From assembly GCF_020439865.1 (NCBI RefSeq), contig NZ_JAGRPF010000017.1:1-64000 (forward strand): 64,000 bases of DNA. The letters run 5' to 3'. This DNA comes from Prosthecobacter sp. (GTDB taxonomy: Bacteria; Verrucomicrobiota; Verrucomicrobiia; Verrucomicrobiales; Verrucomicrobiaceae). Both the position numbers and the translations under genes were made by a program. Of the stretch, positions 24,319-34,106 are shown in pieces; position 1 is the stretch's first letter, and each line of letters starts with the position of its first letter. The notes under the pieces were generated by a model. That model was not told the DNA's origin and did no database searches. It saw only the letters and a list, made by a program, of their open reading frames with translations.

Positions 24319-25578
24319 ATGCGTGTTTTATGGCTTCGGCCTGGTCCCTGTCTGCCGCTTCATCATGGCGGCAGGGTTTATTCTTATCATCTCATCACCA
24401 GCTTGGCGGACCTCTGCCATTTGCATGTGCTGGAGGCGGGGGCTGACAAAGAGGAAACGCTGGACGGACCAGGGATGCCATACGGGCATGTGATCGAAAG
24501 GATTCGCGCGGACAATCGCATGCCAGAGTGGTCGCCGAGCCGCTTTTTTACCTACTTGTGGCCGATTGTGCGAAATCTGTTTGCCTCGCGCGAGCCTCTC
24601 TGCCTCACTCTCTTTGTTGAGAGGAGATTTGCTCAAAGGGCCAGAGAACTGGTTCAAAGCGGGCGGTTCGACGTCGTTGTCGCGGACGGCATCTACCTCG
24701 CGTCGATTTTTGAAGGCTGGGAAAATGAACGGCGAATTCCCGCAGTGCTGATCCAGCACACGGTGGAATCTGTCTTGTGGCGTCGGGTTGCGGAAGTACA
24801 GCGCAACCCGGTCACCTGGCTGTTCTATCACGAGATGGCACGGCGTTTGCGGCGGCGAGAACCCGCGCTGTGCCGGCTCTTTGATGGAGTGACCGCCATT
24901 TCCGAGGTTGACGCGGAGCACATGCGCCGGGTCTATGGACTGACCACTGTGCTTGGAGTCGTGCCCATCGGCGCATCGTCGATTCCGGAAGGGGTGCCTG
25001 AATCAGTGATCAAGGTGCCATCTTCTCCGATCGTCACCTTCGTCGGCAGCATGAACTACCAGCCAAACGCTGACGCAGCGTTCTGGTTCATCAGGGAAGT
25101 TCTCCCTCTGATCCGCCAGACACTGCCGGACGTGAAGTTCAGGGTGATCGGCCGTGACCCGCCCCGCTCGCTCGTCGATGACGCGAAGGTCAATCCGGCC
25201 TTGGAAGTCACCGGCACGGTCAAAGAGGTGCTGCCTCTGCTGCGTGAATGCGCGACAATGGTCGTCCCCTTGAGGGCTGGCAGCGGGGTCCGCTTGAAGA
25301 TCATGGAAAGTCTTTCCGCAGGTCTGCCCATCGTGAGCACCAGCGTCGGAGCAGAAGGACTGGCTCTGGAAAACGGCAGGGACATTCTGCTGGCGGACGA
25401 TGCCGCATCCTTCGCCCAAGCCGTCCTTCGGCTGCTTCAGGACGATGTCCTGCGGCGTGAGATGGCGGAAAGAGGGATTCAGCGTGTCCGGTCTGAATTC
25501 TCCTGGAAACAAAGCGGCGTTCGTTTGTTCGAGATGCTCGCCTCGATTCTCAAGGCGAGGGCTCAATCCCAGAACTGA
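24319..25578 (+). CDS. Family 4-type glycosyltransferase
   Basis: A 419-residue glycosyltransferase of the GT-B fold. The ATG at 24319 gives MRVLWLRPGPCLPLHHGGR, a typical N-terminal beta strand and glycine turn, while longer upstream frames run through the opposing gene. VTFVGSMNYQPNADA (about 237-251) opens the C-terminal nucleotide-sugar domain. VPLRAGSGVRLKIMESLSAG, then LPIVSTSVGAEGL (about 314-347) is the donor-binding E-X7-E region. It probably transfers a sugar to a lipid or polysaccharide acceptor at the inner membrane. No other sugar genes are adjacent. The stop abuts that of purT inside TGATCA. Confidence 0.88.
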   Translation: MRVLWLRPGPCLPLHHGGRVYSYHLITSLADLCHLHVLEAGADKEETLDGPGMPYGHVIERIRADNRMPEWSPSRFFTYLWPIVRNLFASREPLCLTLFVERRFAQRARELVQSGRFDVVVADGIYLASIFEGWENERRIPAVLIQHTVESVLWRRVAEVQRNPVTWLFYHEMARRLRRREPALCRLFDGVTAISEVDAEHMRRVYGLTTVLGVVPIGASSIPEGVPESVIKVPSSPIVTFVGSMNYQPNADAAFWFIREVLPLIRQTLPDVKFRVIGRDPPRSLVDDAKVNPALEVTGTVKEVLPLLRECATMVVPLRAGSGVRLKIMESLSAGLPIVSTSVGAEGLALENGRDILLADDAASFAQAVLRLLQDDVLRREMAERGIQRVRSEFSWKQSGVRLFEMLASILKARAQSQN

Positions 25579-26760
25579 TCACAGCCGGATCTGCATCGCT
25601 TTGGCGGCGCGATGGGCCTTGGCGCGGGCTTCGTTGATGGTCTTGGCGCGGGCAAGGGTCACCGCCATGCGGCGCTGGCCACTGACATTGGGTTTACCGA
25701 AGAGACGGATCTGCGTGTCGGGCTCGGCGAGAACCTTGTCGAGTTTGCCGAACTGCACCCGGGATGATTCGCCCGCCACAAGCACGGCGCAGCTCGCGCT
25801 GGGGCCGTGCTGATGGATGTTTGGAATTGGCAGGCCGAGAATGGCGCGCACGTGCAGCGCGAACTCGCTCAAGTCCTGCGAGATGAGCGTGACGAGGCCG
25901 GTGTCATGCGGGCGCGGCGACACTTCGCTGAAGATGACGTTGTCGCCCTTGATGAACATTTCGACGCCGAAGAGCCCGCGGCCTCCGAGCGCCTCCGTGA
26001 TCGCACCGGCCATCTGCTGCGCTGCCTTGAGCGCCTTCTTTGACATCGGATGCGGCTGCCAGGACTCGCGATAGTCGCCCTTGATCTGCGTGTGGCCCAC
26101 GGGCGCGCAGAACGACGTGCCGCCGACATGGCGCACGGTGAGCATGGTGATTTCGTAATCGAACTCGACGAAGCCTTCGACGATGACCTTGCCCTTGCCG
26201 GCGCGGCCGCCTTCCTGCGCGTATTTCCACGACTTCGCGATGTCGGATTTCTTCTTCACGACGCTCTGGCCCTTGCCGGAGCTGCTCATGATGGGCTTCA
26301 CCACGCAGGGCATGCCGATCTTTTCAATGGCGGCGCGGAACTCGGCTTCAGTGGAGGCGAAGACATATGGCGACGTTTTGAGTCCCAGCTCTTCAGCGGC
26401 GAGACGGCGGATGCCCTCGCGGTTCATCGTGAGTTTCGCGGCGCGGGCGGTGGGAACGACGCGATAACCTTCCTTCTCGAGCGCGAGCAGCGTATCGGTG
26501 GCAATCGCTTCGATCTCAGGAACGATGCAGGTCGGTTTTTCGACTTCGACGAGACGGCGCAGCGCCTCGCCATCGAGCATGGAGACGACATGGCTGCGAT
26601 GTGCGACCTGCATGGCAGGGGCGTTCGCGTAACGATCCACGGCGATCACTTCGCAGCCGAGGCGCTGGAGTTCGATGACCACCTCCTTCCCCAGCTCGCC
26701 GGAGCCGAGGAGCATGACTTTGGTTGCGGTGGAGGAGAGGGGAGTGCCGATGCGTGCCAT
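25579..26760 (-). CDS. purT: Formate-dependent phosphoribosylglycinamide formyltransferase PurT
   Basis: PurT uses formate and ATP to formylate GAR in purine synthesis, replacing folate-dependent PurN. The 393-residue ATP-grasp protein starts with [21 protein letters not shown] (15-35), followed by [36 protein letters not shown] and the ATP loop [36 protein letters not shown] is the metal-binding end of the ATP-grasp domain. GESSRVQFG and [11 protein letters not shown] complete the C-terminal domain. Its start diverges from the comF-like gene by 50 bp. Confidence 0.97.
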   Translation of the reverse strand: MARIGTPLSSTATKVMLLGSGELGKEVVIELQRLGCEVIAVDRYANAPAMQVAHRSHVVSMLDGEALRRLVEVEKPTCIVPEIEAIATDTLLALEKEGYRVVPTARAAKLTMNREGIRRLAAEELGLKTSPYVFASTEAEFRAAIEKIGMPCVVKPIMSSSGKGQSVVKKKSDIAKSWKYAQEGGRAGKGKVIVEGFVEFDYEITMLTVRHVGGTSFCAPVGHTQIKGDYRESWQPHPMSKKALKAAQQMAGAITEALGGRGLFGVEMFIKGDNVIFSEVSPRPHDTGLVTLISQDLSEFALHVRAILGLPIPNIHQHGPSASCAVLVAGESSRVQFGKLDKVLAEPDTQIRLFGKPNVSGQRRMAVTLARAKTINEARAKAHRAAKAMQIRL

Positions 26761-26810
26761 GCGCGCATTTAGGCTTGCAGTTCGCGCGCTTCAAATTGCA
26801 TTTATCGGGC

Positions 26811-27602
26811 ATGTCCTTTCCTGGCCCTCCAGCTCCATCGCGTGTGCAGCGGATGCTGCAGCCGGCGTGGTCGGCGCTCGTGGATCTGGTCTATCCCCGC
26901 CTGTGCTGCGTCTGCCATGTGCCGCTGGGTGACGCGGCCTCCCGCTGGTTCTGCCGGGGCTGCGAAGAAGCACTGCCGCTGGTGGAGCCGCCGTATTGCG
27001 AGGTCTGCGGCGAGGTTTACGACGGCGCTTTCACGAATGAATTCCGCTGCGCGAACTGCAGCGGGCGAAGGCTGGAGTTTGAGTTCGCCGTCGCCGCCTG
27101 CCGTGCGGAGGAAGGAGCGCGCGAACTCATCCATCAGTTCAAATACGAGCGTCGTCTGCAGCTGCGCGGAGCGCTCGCGGCATTGATGCTGCGCACGCTT
27201 GAGGAGCCCCGGCTTGCCCGGGAAAACCTCGCGGAGTGGCTGCTTGTGCCGGTACCGCTTCATCGCACCCGGGAGCTGGACCGCGAGTTCAATCAAAGCT
27301 GGGAGCTCTGCCTGCGGCTCTCGCAGCTGACGGGCATTCCCGCTACGAAGGCGCTGGTGCGTGTGCGCGCTACGGATACACAGGCGAGTTTGGACCGCGA
27401 CGAGCGCCTGCGGAATCTGCGCGGGGCGTTTTCACTGCTAAAGTCGCGCCCTTGGAGGCCCAGGATTGACCTCCATGGCCGCCGCATCCTCCTGGTCGAT
27501 GACGTCTTCACCACGGGAGCGACGACCAGTGAGTGTGCCCGTGTCCTGCGACGTGAGGGCGGGGCAGAAAAAGTGGTGGTCATCACCGCAGCACGCGGCT
27601 AG
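26811..27602 (+). CDS. ComF family phosphoribosyltransferase-like protein
   Basis: A 263-residue protein with an N-terminal zinc-ribbon region (LCCVCHVPLG, CRGCEEALP, CEVCGE, CANCSGRR, about 31-88) and a C-terminal type I phosphoribosyltransferase domain. That domain's PRPP loop is ILLVDDVFTTGATTSE, about residues 228-243. ComF supports DNA uptake in competent bacteria and replication restart in others, and a catalytic activity has not been shown. The ATG at 26811 is preferred to an upstream in-frame ATG inside the purT region. No other competence gene is in the window. Confidence 0.9.
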   Translation: MSFPGPPAPSRVQRMLQPAWSALVDLVYPRLCCVCHVPLGDAASRWFCRGCEEALPLVEPPYCEVCGEVYDGAFTNEFRCANCSGRRLEFEFAVAACRAEEGARELIHQFKYERRLQLRGALAALMLRTLEEPRLARENLAEWLLVPVPLHRTRELDREFNQSWELCLRLSQLTGIPATKALVRVRATDTQASLDRDERLRNLRGAFSLLKSRPWRPRIDLHGRRILLVDDVFTTGATTSECARVLRREGGAEKVVVITAARG

Positions 27603-27746
27603 GATCGCCCCCGCGTCCGGCTCTGGCCGGGCCTGACAGTGCGAAACGCCGGGCGGTTTTCCCTCCGGCAACTCCTGCGACATGCCACTCGGGGAGACGC
27701 TCCATCAGGCCCGCCGCTGCAGGACCCCTACACTGACTGACCTACC

Positions 27747-28583
27747 ATGGGATTTTTCAAAAAACGCTCCGTTGACGATTTAGGCGAAAAGAAACGCGAC
27801 ATGCCGGAAGGCCTTTGGACGAAGTGCCCTTCGTGCAACGAAAGCCTCTTCGAGCAGGCGCTCGCCAAGAACCTCCGCGTCTGCACGAACTGCGGCTATC
27901 ACTTCACCATCGGTTCGGACGAGCGCATCGCCAGCCTCGTGGACGAAGGCACCTTCGTCGAGATGGACAAGGATCTCGATTCCGTGAACGCCCTCGGCTT
28001 TAAAGGCTATCTGGACAAGGTGAAGGCCTATCAGGCCAAGACCGGGCTTACCGAGGCGGTCGTCACCGGCCGTGCCATGATCGAAGGGGCGCCCGTGCTC
28101 CTCGCGATCATGGACTTCCGTTTCCTCGGCGCCAGCATGGGCAGTGTCGTCGGTGAGAAAATCACCCGCGCCATCGAGGCCGCCACCGCCGAGTGCAAGC
28201 CCGTCATCGTTTTCTCCGCCTCCGGCGGCGCCCGCATGCACGAGGGCATTTTGAGCCTTATGCAGATGGCCAAGACCAGCGGCGCGCTCGCCCGTCATGC
28301 CGAGGCGCGACTGCCTTACATTTCCGTGCTCACGCATCCGACGACGGGTGGTGTCACCGCCAGCTTCGCCACGCTCGGAGATCTCATCATTGCCGAGCCG
28401 AAGTGCATGATTGGATTCGCTGGTCCGCGCGTCGTCAAGGAAACCACCCACGCCGACCTGCCCCCTGGATTCCAGACCGCCGAGTTTATGATGCAGCACG
28501 GCCTCGTTGACATGATCGTCGACCGCAAGGACATGCGCGCCACGCTCGCGAAGGTTCTGCGCTACATGGTCGGGTCCAAGTGA
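27747..28583 (+). CDS. accD: Acetyl-CoA carboxylase carboxyltransferase subunit beta
   Basis: AccD pairs with AccA to move the carboxyl group from biotin to acetyl-CoA for fatty acid synthesis. The 278-residue protein has an N-terminal zinc ribbon, CPSCNESLF and CTNCGYH (about residues 27-52). The crotonase-like domain has FRFLGASMGSVVGEK, FSASGGARMHEG, HPTTGGVTASFA (oxyanion side) and GFAGPRVV. The length and order are standard. A TACACT -10-like hexamer lies at 27729-27734 but without a clear -35. sucA follows after 105 bp with its own promoter. Confidence 0.97.
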   Translation: MGFFKKRSVDDLGEKKRDMPEGLWTKCPSCNESLFEQALAKNLRVCTNCGYHFTIGSDERIASLVDEGTFVEMDKDLDSVNALGFKGYLDKVKAYQAKTGLTEAVVTGRAMIEGAPVLLAIMDFRFLGASMGSVVGEKITRAIEAATAECKPVIVFSASGGARMHEGILSLMQMAKTSGALARHAEARLPYISVLTHPTTGGVTASFATLGDLIIAEPKCMIGFAGPRVVKETTHADLPPGFQTAEFMMQHGLVDMIVDRKDMRATLAKVLRYMVGSK

Positions 28584-28646
28584 CGTAGCCCGGGCAGGGG
28601 AGGGCATTTCTCCCATGAAAATGGCTGCAAAATCCGCCATTCAGCA

Positions 28647-28674
28647 TTGCACTCGCATCGATTGGGCGCATTCT
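28647..28674 (+). promoter_or_regulatory. Sigma70-type promoter for sucA-sucB
   Basis: TTGCAC (28647-28652), 16 bases and CATTCT (28669-28674) are followed by the ATG at 28689. Nearly the same arrangement occurs at 12119-12146. Confidence 0.45.
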
Positions 28675-28688
28675 CTTCGCCCCCCCTC

Positions 28689-31454
28689 ATGAGTGCTACA
28701 TTGCCGTACCGCGCCAACGCGGATTTCCTCGAGTCCAAATACGTGGACTGGAAAAAAGACCCCGGTTCCGTCGAACCCCTTTGGTCTTCCTTTTTTGAAG
28801 GTTTCGAACTGGGCATGGCCCGTCTCGCCATAAAAGGTGCGGAAACGGCCGGTGGAGACGGGGCCACACTTTCAGAGAAGACGCTGAACTTCCGCATGCG
28901 CGTCTCGAATGCGCTGCACAACTTCCGCGCGCTCGGCCACACCGCCTCCCATCTGGATCCGCTCGACAAGGAAGGGCCGGAAATTCCCGCGCTCACGCTC
29001 GCTGGTCTCGGTTTCACCGAGGACGAGCTCGAGGAGGAGGTGCAGACGCACATGTTCCGCAATGGAGCCCCGATGAAGCTCAAGACGATGCTGGCGGAAC
29101 TCCGCCGCATCTACTGCGGACGCACGGGATTCGAGTTCATGCACATCCATCATCCGGAAGTGCGTGCGTGGCTGCTGGAGCGCATCGAGGCGCGTGATCT
29201 CGACGCCAAGCTGCCGGTCAAAGATCAGATCGATGCGCTGCGCTGGCTGCTGGAGGCGGAAACCTTCGAGCGCTTCCTGCACCGTCGCTTTGTCGGCCAG
29301 AAACGTTTCTCCGTCGAAGGTGGCGAGTCGATGCTGGTGGCACTCGAGACCATCCTCGAATGCATGCCAACATCCGGCGGCAAAGAAATCGTGATGGGCA
29401 TGGCGCATCGCGGCCGCCTCAGCGTGCTGGCGAATTTCCTGCGCAAGCCGCTGGAGTACCTCTTCTACGAGTTCAGCGAGAACTACGTGCCGAACATGGT
29501 CGCCGGTGATGGTGACGTGAAGTATCACCTCGGTTTTGAAACCGTGCGCCAGACGAGCAGCGGTGATTCCGTGAGCATCATGCTCGCGCCGAATCCGAGC
29601 CATCTCGAAGCCGTCGATCCGGTGGTCGAAGGCATGGCGCGCGCGCGCCAGCGGTTCCTCGAAGACACGAAGGACCGCAAGCAGGTCATTCCGGTGCTGA
29701 TCCACGGTGACGCGGCCTTCGCAGGGCAGGGGATCGTGGCCGAAGTGCTCAATCTCTCACAGCTTCCCGGCTACCGCACCGGCGGCACGATTCACATCAT
29801 CGTGAACAACCAGATCGGCTTCACCACGATGCCCGAGGACGCCCGCTCGTCCGACAACTGCACAGACGTGGCGAAGATGATCGAAGCGCCGGTCTTCCAT
29901 GTGAACGGCGACTGCCCGATGGAAGTGATGAACGCGACAAGGCTCGCGTTCGAATTCCGCCAGACTTTCGGACGCGACGTCATTCTCGACATCGTCTGCT
30001 ACCGCCGTCACGGCCACAACGAAACAGACGAGCCCGGATTCACACAGCCGAACATGGCGCGTGCGATCGCCGAGCATCCGTCCACGGCCACGCTGTTCCG
30101 GCTCGACCTCGCCGCGAACGGCGTGCTCGACGAAGCCGGCGCGGCTGCGCTGCAGCGCGAGCTCGAAGATGATCTCGAGCAGGGCCTGAGCAGTCTCGCG
30201 GACCGCGACAAAAACGCGGACGGTGGCAATCCCTTTGAAGGCAGCATGGCGACGCCGCAGGCCGAGTACGATTACAATCCGATTCCGACGGGTGTCGAAC
30301 TCGACAAGCTCAAGACGGTGGGTGAGCGTCTGCTTGAAGTGCCGGAGGGGTTCCGTCTGCATCCCACGATTTCCAAACGCTTCCTTGCGGCGCGCAGGAA
30401 GGCTCTTGCGGCCGGTGAAGGCATCGACTGGGCCTATGCCGAGTCTCTCGCCTTCGGAACGCTGCTCACGGAAAACCATGGCGTGCGTCTCAGCGGCCAG
30501 GACTGCCGACGCGGCACCTTCAGCCAGCGTCACTCCGTGCTTTACGACACCGAAACACGTGAACGTCACATCCCGCTGAACAATCTCTCCGCCGACCAGG
30601 GGCGCTACTGCGTTTACAACAGCCTGCTTTCTGAAGCGGCGGTGCTCGGCTTTGACTACGGTTACTCGCTGCTGACCAGCAACCTGCTGGTGTGCTGGGA
30701 GGCGCAGTTTGGCGACTTCGTGAACGGCGCGCAGGTCATCATTGATCAGTTCATCGCCAGTGCGGAGAGCAAGTGGCAGCGCCCGAGCCACATCACGCTG
30801 CTGCTGCCGCATGGTTACGAAGGCCAGGGGCCTGAGCACTCCAGCGCGCGTCTGGAGCGGTTCCTGCAGCTCTGCGCCGGCGGCAACATGCAGGTGTGCA
30901 ATTTCACCACACCCGCGCAGTACTTCCACGCGCTGCGCCGCCAGATCAAACGCAGCACGCGCAAGCCGCTGATAGTCATGACGCCGAAGAGCCTGCTGCG
31001 TCATCCGAAATGCGTCTCCAAGCTCAGTGACATGGCCGAAGGCACCACCTTCAAAGAGGTGCTCGACGACGATCAGCTCACGGTGTCACCCGACCGCGTC
31101 ACGCGTCTCATTCTTTGCAGCGGCAAAGTGTATTACGACCTGCTCGCCTTCCGCGAAGAGCACAAAATCAAAAACGCCGCCATCATCCGCATCGAGCAGC
31201 TTTACCCGCTGAACTACGAAATGCTGAAGGAGATCGTCGCCAAGTATCCGCGGGCGCAGAAGAAATGGATCTGGTGCCAGGAGGAGCCGCGCAACATGGG
31301 CGCCTTCTACTACATTCGTCCGCGCCTCGAGGAGCTCTCCAATCACAAGCTGCGTTACGCAGGCCGTGAGCGCAGCTCCAGCCCTGCGGCCGGCTCGAAG
31401 GCCATCCATACCCTCGAACAGGAGAACCTGGTCGAGTCGGCGTTCAGCGTGTGA
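28689..31454 (+). CDS. sucA: 2-oxoglutarate dehydrogenase E1 component
   Basis: The thiamine-diphosphate E1 of the 2-oxoglutarate dehydrogenase complex decarboxylates 2-oxoglutarate in the citric acid cycle. The 921-residue protein starts ADFLESKYVDWKKDPGSVEP, the E2-binding N-terminal segment. It shows GMAHRGRLSVLANF (about 236), the metal-binding site HGDAAFAGQGIVAE (about 339) with VNNQIGFTT, and a C-terminal transketolase-like part with LLPHGYEGQGPEHSSARLE. The ATG at 28689 is used because the longer frame would begin inside the promoter. sucB follows after 41 bp. An E3 gene is not present. Confidence 0.96.
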   Translation: MSATLPYRANADFLESKYVDWKKDPGSVEPLWSSFFEGFELGMARLAIKGAETAGGDGATLSEKTLNFRMRVSNALHNFRALGHTASHLDPLDKEGPEIPALTLAGLGFTEDELEEEVQTHMFRNGAPMKLKTMLAELRRIYCGRTGFEFMHIHHPEVRAWLLERIEARDLDAKLPVKDQIDALRWLLEAETFERFLHRRFVGQKRFSVEGGESMLVALETILECMPTSGGKEIVMGMAHRGRLSVLANFLRKPLEYLFYEFSENYVPNMVAGDGDVKYHLGFETVRQTSSGDSVSIMLAPNPSHLEAVDPVVEGMARARQRFLEDTKDRKQVIPVLIHGDAAFAGQGIVAEVLNLSQLPGYRTGGTIHIIVNNQIGFTTMPEDARSSDNCTDVAKMIEAPVFHVNGDCPMEVMNATRLAFEFRQTFGRDVILDIVCYRRHGHNETDEPGFTQPNMARAIAEHPSTATLFRLDLAANGVLDEAGAAALQRELEDDLEQGLSSLADRDKNADGGNPFEGSMATPQAEYDYNPIPTGVELDKLKTVGERLLEVPEGFRLHPTISKRFLAARRKALAAGEGIDWAYAESLAFGTLLTENHGVRLSGQDCRRGTFSQRHSVLYDTETRERHIPLNNLSADQGRYCVYNSLLSEAAVLGFDYGYSLLTSNLLVCWEAQFGDFVNGAQVIIDQFIASAESKWQRPSHITLLLPHGYEGQGPEHSSARLERFLQLCAGGNMQVCNFTTPAQYFHALRRQIKRSTRKPLIVMTPKSLLRHPKCVSKLSDMAEGTTFKEVLDDDQLTVSPDRVTRLILCSGKVYYDLLAFREEHKIKNAAIIRIEQLYPLNYEMLKEIVAKYPRAQKKWIWCQEEPRNMGAFYYIRPRLEELSNHKLRYAGRERSSSPAAGSKAIHTLEQENLVESAFSV

Positions 31455-31495
31455 TGTGACTCCTGCGCCCCAAGATTTCCCCCAATACCCCCGTC

Positions 31496-32596
31496 ATGCC
31501 CTCAGACATCAAAATCCCCGCTCAAGGCGAATCAGTCACCGGAGGCCAGATCTCCAAATGGAACTTCAAAGATGGCGACTACGTCAAAGCCGGTGACGTT
31601 CTGCTCGTTTTGGAAACGGACAAAGTGGCAGCTGAAATTACAGCCGAGGCCAGCGGCGTCCTTACCATCAGCAAGCAGGTGGATGAGGAAGTCGAAATCG
31701 GAGCGGTCGTCGGCCAGATCGACGAAAGCGCCGCCCCGCCTGTCGCGAAAGCCGAGGCCCCGGCGCCGAAGCCTGCTGAACCCGCGCCCGCACCGAAAGC
31801 CGCACCGGAAAAGCCCGCGAACGTCACCGAATTCAAAGTCGTTCCAAAGCCTGAGCCGGCAGCCGCACCGGCGGCGAAGTCTCCTGCCGCCCCTGAAGGC
31901 CGCGTGACGCGAAAGAAGATGAGCCCGCTGCGCAAAAAGATCGCCGACCAGCTCGTGAGCGCCCAGCGCACCGCGGCGATCCTGACAACGTTCAACGAAT
32001 GCGACATGAGCAATGTCATGGCGCTGCGTTCGAAGCTGCAGGACAGTTTTGTTGCGAAGAACGGCGTGAAGCTAGGCTTCATGAGTTTCTTCATCAAGGC
32101 CGTGGTCGAGGCGCTCAAGGCCGTGCCACAGGTCAACGTGCGTGTCGAAGGTGACGAGCTCGTGCAGCAGCATTTTTTCGACATCGGCGTCGCCGTCGGA
32201 ACGGAGCGCGGATTGATCGTGCCCGTGCTACGTGATGCGGATCAGAAGACCTTTGCCGAGCTCGAAAAAGACATCCTCGCCTACGCCGCGAAAGCCAAGG
32301 AGGGAAAAATTCAGGTCAGTGATCTCACCGGCGGCGTCTTCACCATCTCCAATGGCGGCGTTTACGGTTCCCTGCTCAGCACTCCGATCATCAACCCGCC
32401 GCAGAGCGCGATCCTCGGCATGCACAGCATTCAGCAGCGTCCGGTGGCGGTGAACGGCCAGGTGGTGATCCGCCCGATGATGTACCTCGCCCTGAGCTAT
32501 GACCATCGTGTGGTCGATGGCAAGGAAGCGGTGTCTTTCCTGATTCGCGTCAAAGACTGCATCGAAAATCCTGCGAGGATGCTGGTGGGAGCGTAA
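31496..32596 (+). CDS. sucB: Dihydrolipoyllysine succinyltransferase (E2), lacking a clear E3-binding domain
   Basis: E2 carries the succinyl group on lipoyl-lysine to CoA. The 366-residue protein has an N-terminal lipoyl domain (1-75, ETDKVA with the lipoylated Lys at 43), a Pro/Ala/Lys linker (about 78-135), and the acyltransferase domain (about 137-366) with [12 protein letters not shown] (about 335-346), whose His and Asp are catalytic. The peripheral subunit-binding domain, normally 35 residues between these, is not visible. The linker goes directly to [19 protein letters not shown]. With 366 residues it is shorter than E. coli SucB (405), consistent with that loss. It forms an operon with sucA. 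Confidence 0.94.
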   Translation: MPSDIKIPAQGESVTGGQISKWNFKDGDYVKAGDVLLVLETDKVAAEITAEASGVLTISKQVDEEVEIGAVVGQIDESAAPPVAKAEAPAPKPAEPAPAPKAAPEKPANVTEFKVVPKPEPAAAPAAKSPAAPEGRVTRKKMSPLRKKIADQLVSAQRTAAILTTFNECDMSNVMALRSKLQDSFVAKNGVKLGFMSFFIKAVVEALKAVPQVNVRVEGDELVQQHFFDIGVAVGTERGLIVPVLRDADQKTFAELEKDILAYAAKAKEGKIQVSDLTGGVFTISNGGVYGSLLSTPIINPPQSAILGMHSIQQRPVAVNGQVVIRPMMYLALSYDHRVVDGKEAVSFLIRVKDCIENPARMLVGA

Positions 32597-32669
32597 ATTT
32601 GTGTGACTGCAGATTATTGCTGAACAAAGCGATTTCTGTGCGTTCTCATTTACACACCGAAGCGATTTC

Positions 32670-33569
32670 ATGGCACCCGAAATACCTACTGCAAACCCAC
32701 TTCACGAGGCGCATGCGCCGAAGGGATGGGGTGTGTGGTTGCGCAACAAGTTCCTGGCCGGAATCGCACTGGCGCTGCCGCTGATCATCACGTTTTGGAT
32801 TCTGTATTCGATCTATGACCTCCTGCATGGCTGGAGCAAGCCGGTGCTGGCTCAGGTCGTGAATCTCGTCAACGAGCTCTCCGACAGGACGGTGTTGAAC
32901 ATTGAGGATCCGAAAGTGGAGAATTTCACCAACTTCGTCGGGTTCCTGTTCTCGCTGCTTGCGATCCTGGGGCTCGGGTTCATGGCCACAAACGTCATCG
33001 GCGTGCATGTCGTCGCCGCCGTCGACAAACTGCTGCTGCGCATTCCTTTGGTGGCGGTGATCTATAAGCCGCTCAAGCAGGTGATCGATGCATTCCGCGG
33101 CCTGGGCGGGGCCAAGCAAAGCAACTTCAAGCGGGTAGTTTTTGTCGATTATCCTGTGACAGGCATGCGCATGCTCGGCTTCGCCACCGGACAGTTTTGT
33201 GACTCACAAAATGGCAAGGCCATGACCTGTGTGCTGCTGCCAACCGCCCCCAGCCCGATGACTGGCTTTCTGCTCGTCGTGGACTCCGAAAAAGTCACTG
33301 ATGCGCCGATCACACTCGAAGAGGCGATGAAGATGATCATTTCCGGCGGTCTGGTGGTGCCCTCAGGTTCAGTGGCGCCCTTGAACAAAAAGAATGCCGG
33401 CGCAGCTCTGCCGGAGTCCGCCGAAGAATCCGAAGAGGCGCTGGACATTCCCGCCGGTCTGCCGCGTGCCGAGGATTTCGATGCAGGTGACACGGAAATC
33501 CTGGCCCAGTCCATGGACATCAAGAGCGGCAAACGCTGGCTGCGTGCCCTGCCATGGAAAAAACGCTGA
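32670..33569 (+). CDS. DUF502 family membrane protein
   Basis: A 299-residue protein of the DUF502 family. Two membrane helices are clear: one near 29-51 (FLAGIALALPLIITFWIL) and one near 90-111 (FVGFLFSLLAILGLGF). The motifs IPLVAVIYKPLKQVIDAF and VVFVDYPVTGMRMLGFATG are typical. The acidic C-terminal tail (about 250-299) is outside the conserved part. The family is widespread, envelope-located and of unknown function. The Nudix gene starts 7 bp after its stop, so the two are probably cotranscribed. Confidence 0.85.
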   Translation: MAPEIPTANPLHEAHAPKGWGVWLRNKFLAGIALALPLIITFWILYSIYDLLHGWSKPVLAQVVNLVNELSDRTVLNIEDPKVENFTNFVGFLFSLLAILGLGFMATNVIGVHVVAAVDKLLLRIPLVAVIYKPLKQVIDAFRGLGGAKQSNFKRVVFVDYPVTGMRMLGFATGQFCDSQNGKAMTCVLLPTAPSPMTGFLLVVDSEKVTDAPITLEEAMKMIISGGLVVPSGSVAPLNKKNAGAALPESAEESEEALDIPAGLPRAEDFDAGDTEILAQSMDIKSGKRWLRALPWKKR

Positions 33570-33576
33570 TTTCACG

Positions 33577-34062
33577 GTGACCGTCGACTGGAAATCCTGG
33601 CAACCCGGTGTCCGTGCGACACTGATGTTTGTCATCAACGAAGACCGGCGTGAGGTCCTGCTGATTCGCAAGAAGCGCGGCCTGGGTGCGGGTAAAATCA
33701 ACGGACCCGGCGGCAAACGGGATCCGGGTGAAACGTCCGTCCAATGTGCCGTTCGTGAGACGCAGGAAGAATTGGGTGTGACAGCCCTGAACCCTGTTCA
33801 CCATGGCGAACTTTGGTTTCAGTTCGTGGATGGTTTACGCATGCACGTCGATGTCTTTGTTGCCACACAGCACGATGGAGAGGCGGTGGAAACTCCGGAG
33901 GCGGTTCCTCTCTGGACTTCGCTGGACACTCTGCCCTTCGATGAGATGTGGGAAGACGACATCCACTGGCTGGCGCAGACTTTGATCGAGCGCCGCCGGT
34001 TCATCGGGCGATTTGCGTTCGATGATGACCGGATGCTGTCCCACGAAGTGACGTGGCTGTAA
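33577..34062 (+). CDS. Nudix hydrolase, MTH1-like (oxidised purine nucleotide clean-up)
   Basis: A 161-residue Nudix protein. The box GPGGKRDPGETSVQCAVRET followed by QEELG (about 43-67) has the catalytic Glu residues in REXXEE. The preceding GAGKINGPGG and the overall length resemble MTH1-type 8-oxo-dGTP and 2-hydroxy-dATP diphosphatases, which hydrolyse damaged dNTPs. ATLMFVINEDRREVLLIRKKR is the first strand pair. The GTG at 33577 is chosen because it lies 7 bp after DUF502 and excludes a long low-quality N-terminal extension. Substrate preference is inferred. Confidence 0.85.
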   Translation: MTVDWKSWQPGVRATLMFVINEDRREVLLIRKKRGLGAGKINGPGGKRDPGETSVQCAVRETQEELGVTALNPVHHGELWFQFVDGLRMHVDVFVATQHDGEAVETPEAVPLWTSLDTLPFDEMWEDDIHWLAQTLIERRRFIGRFAFDDDRMLSHEVTWL

Positions 34063-34106
34063 CTTTTTGATTCCAGGCCGGTACGGATCCTGGTTATCAT
34101 GCGAGC

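Noticed and set aside
27603..27746. GC-rich short dyads after the ComF-type gene as an intrinsic terminator
   Set aside because: The stems have only 5 base pairs and no clear T tract follows, so the case is too weak.
34063..34106. CCAGG and CCTGG as a hairpin terminator after the Nudix gene
   Set aside because: A 5-bp stem with an 11-base loop and no T-run does not support a terminator.
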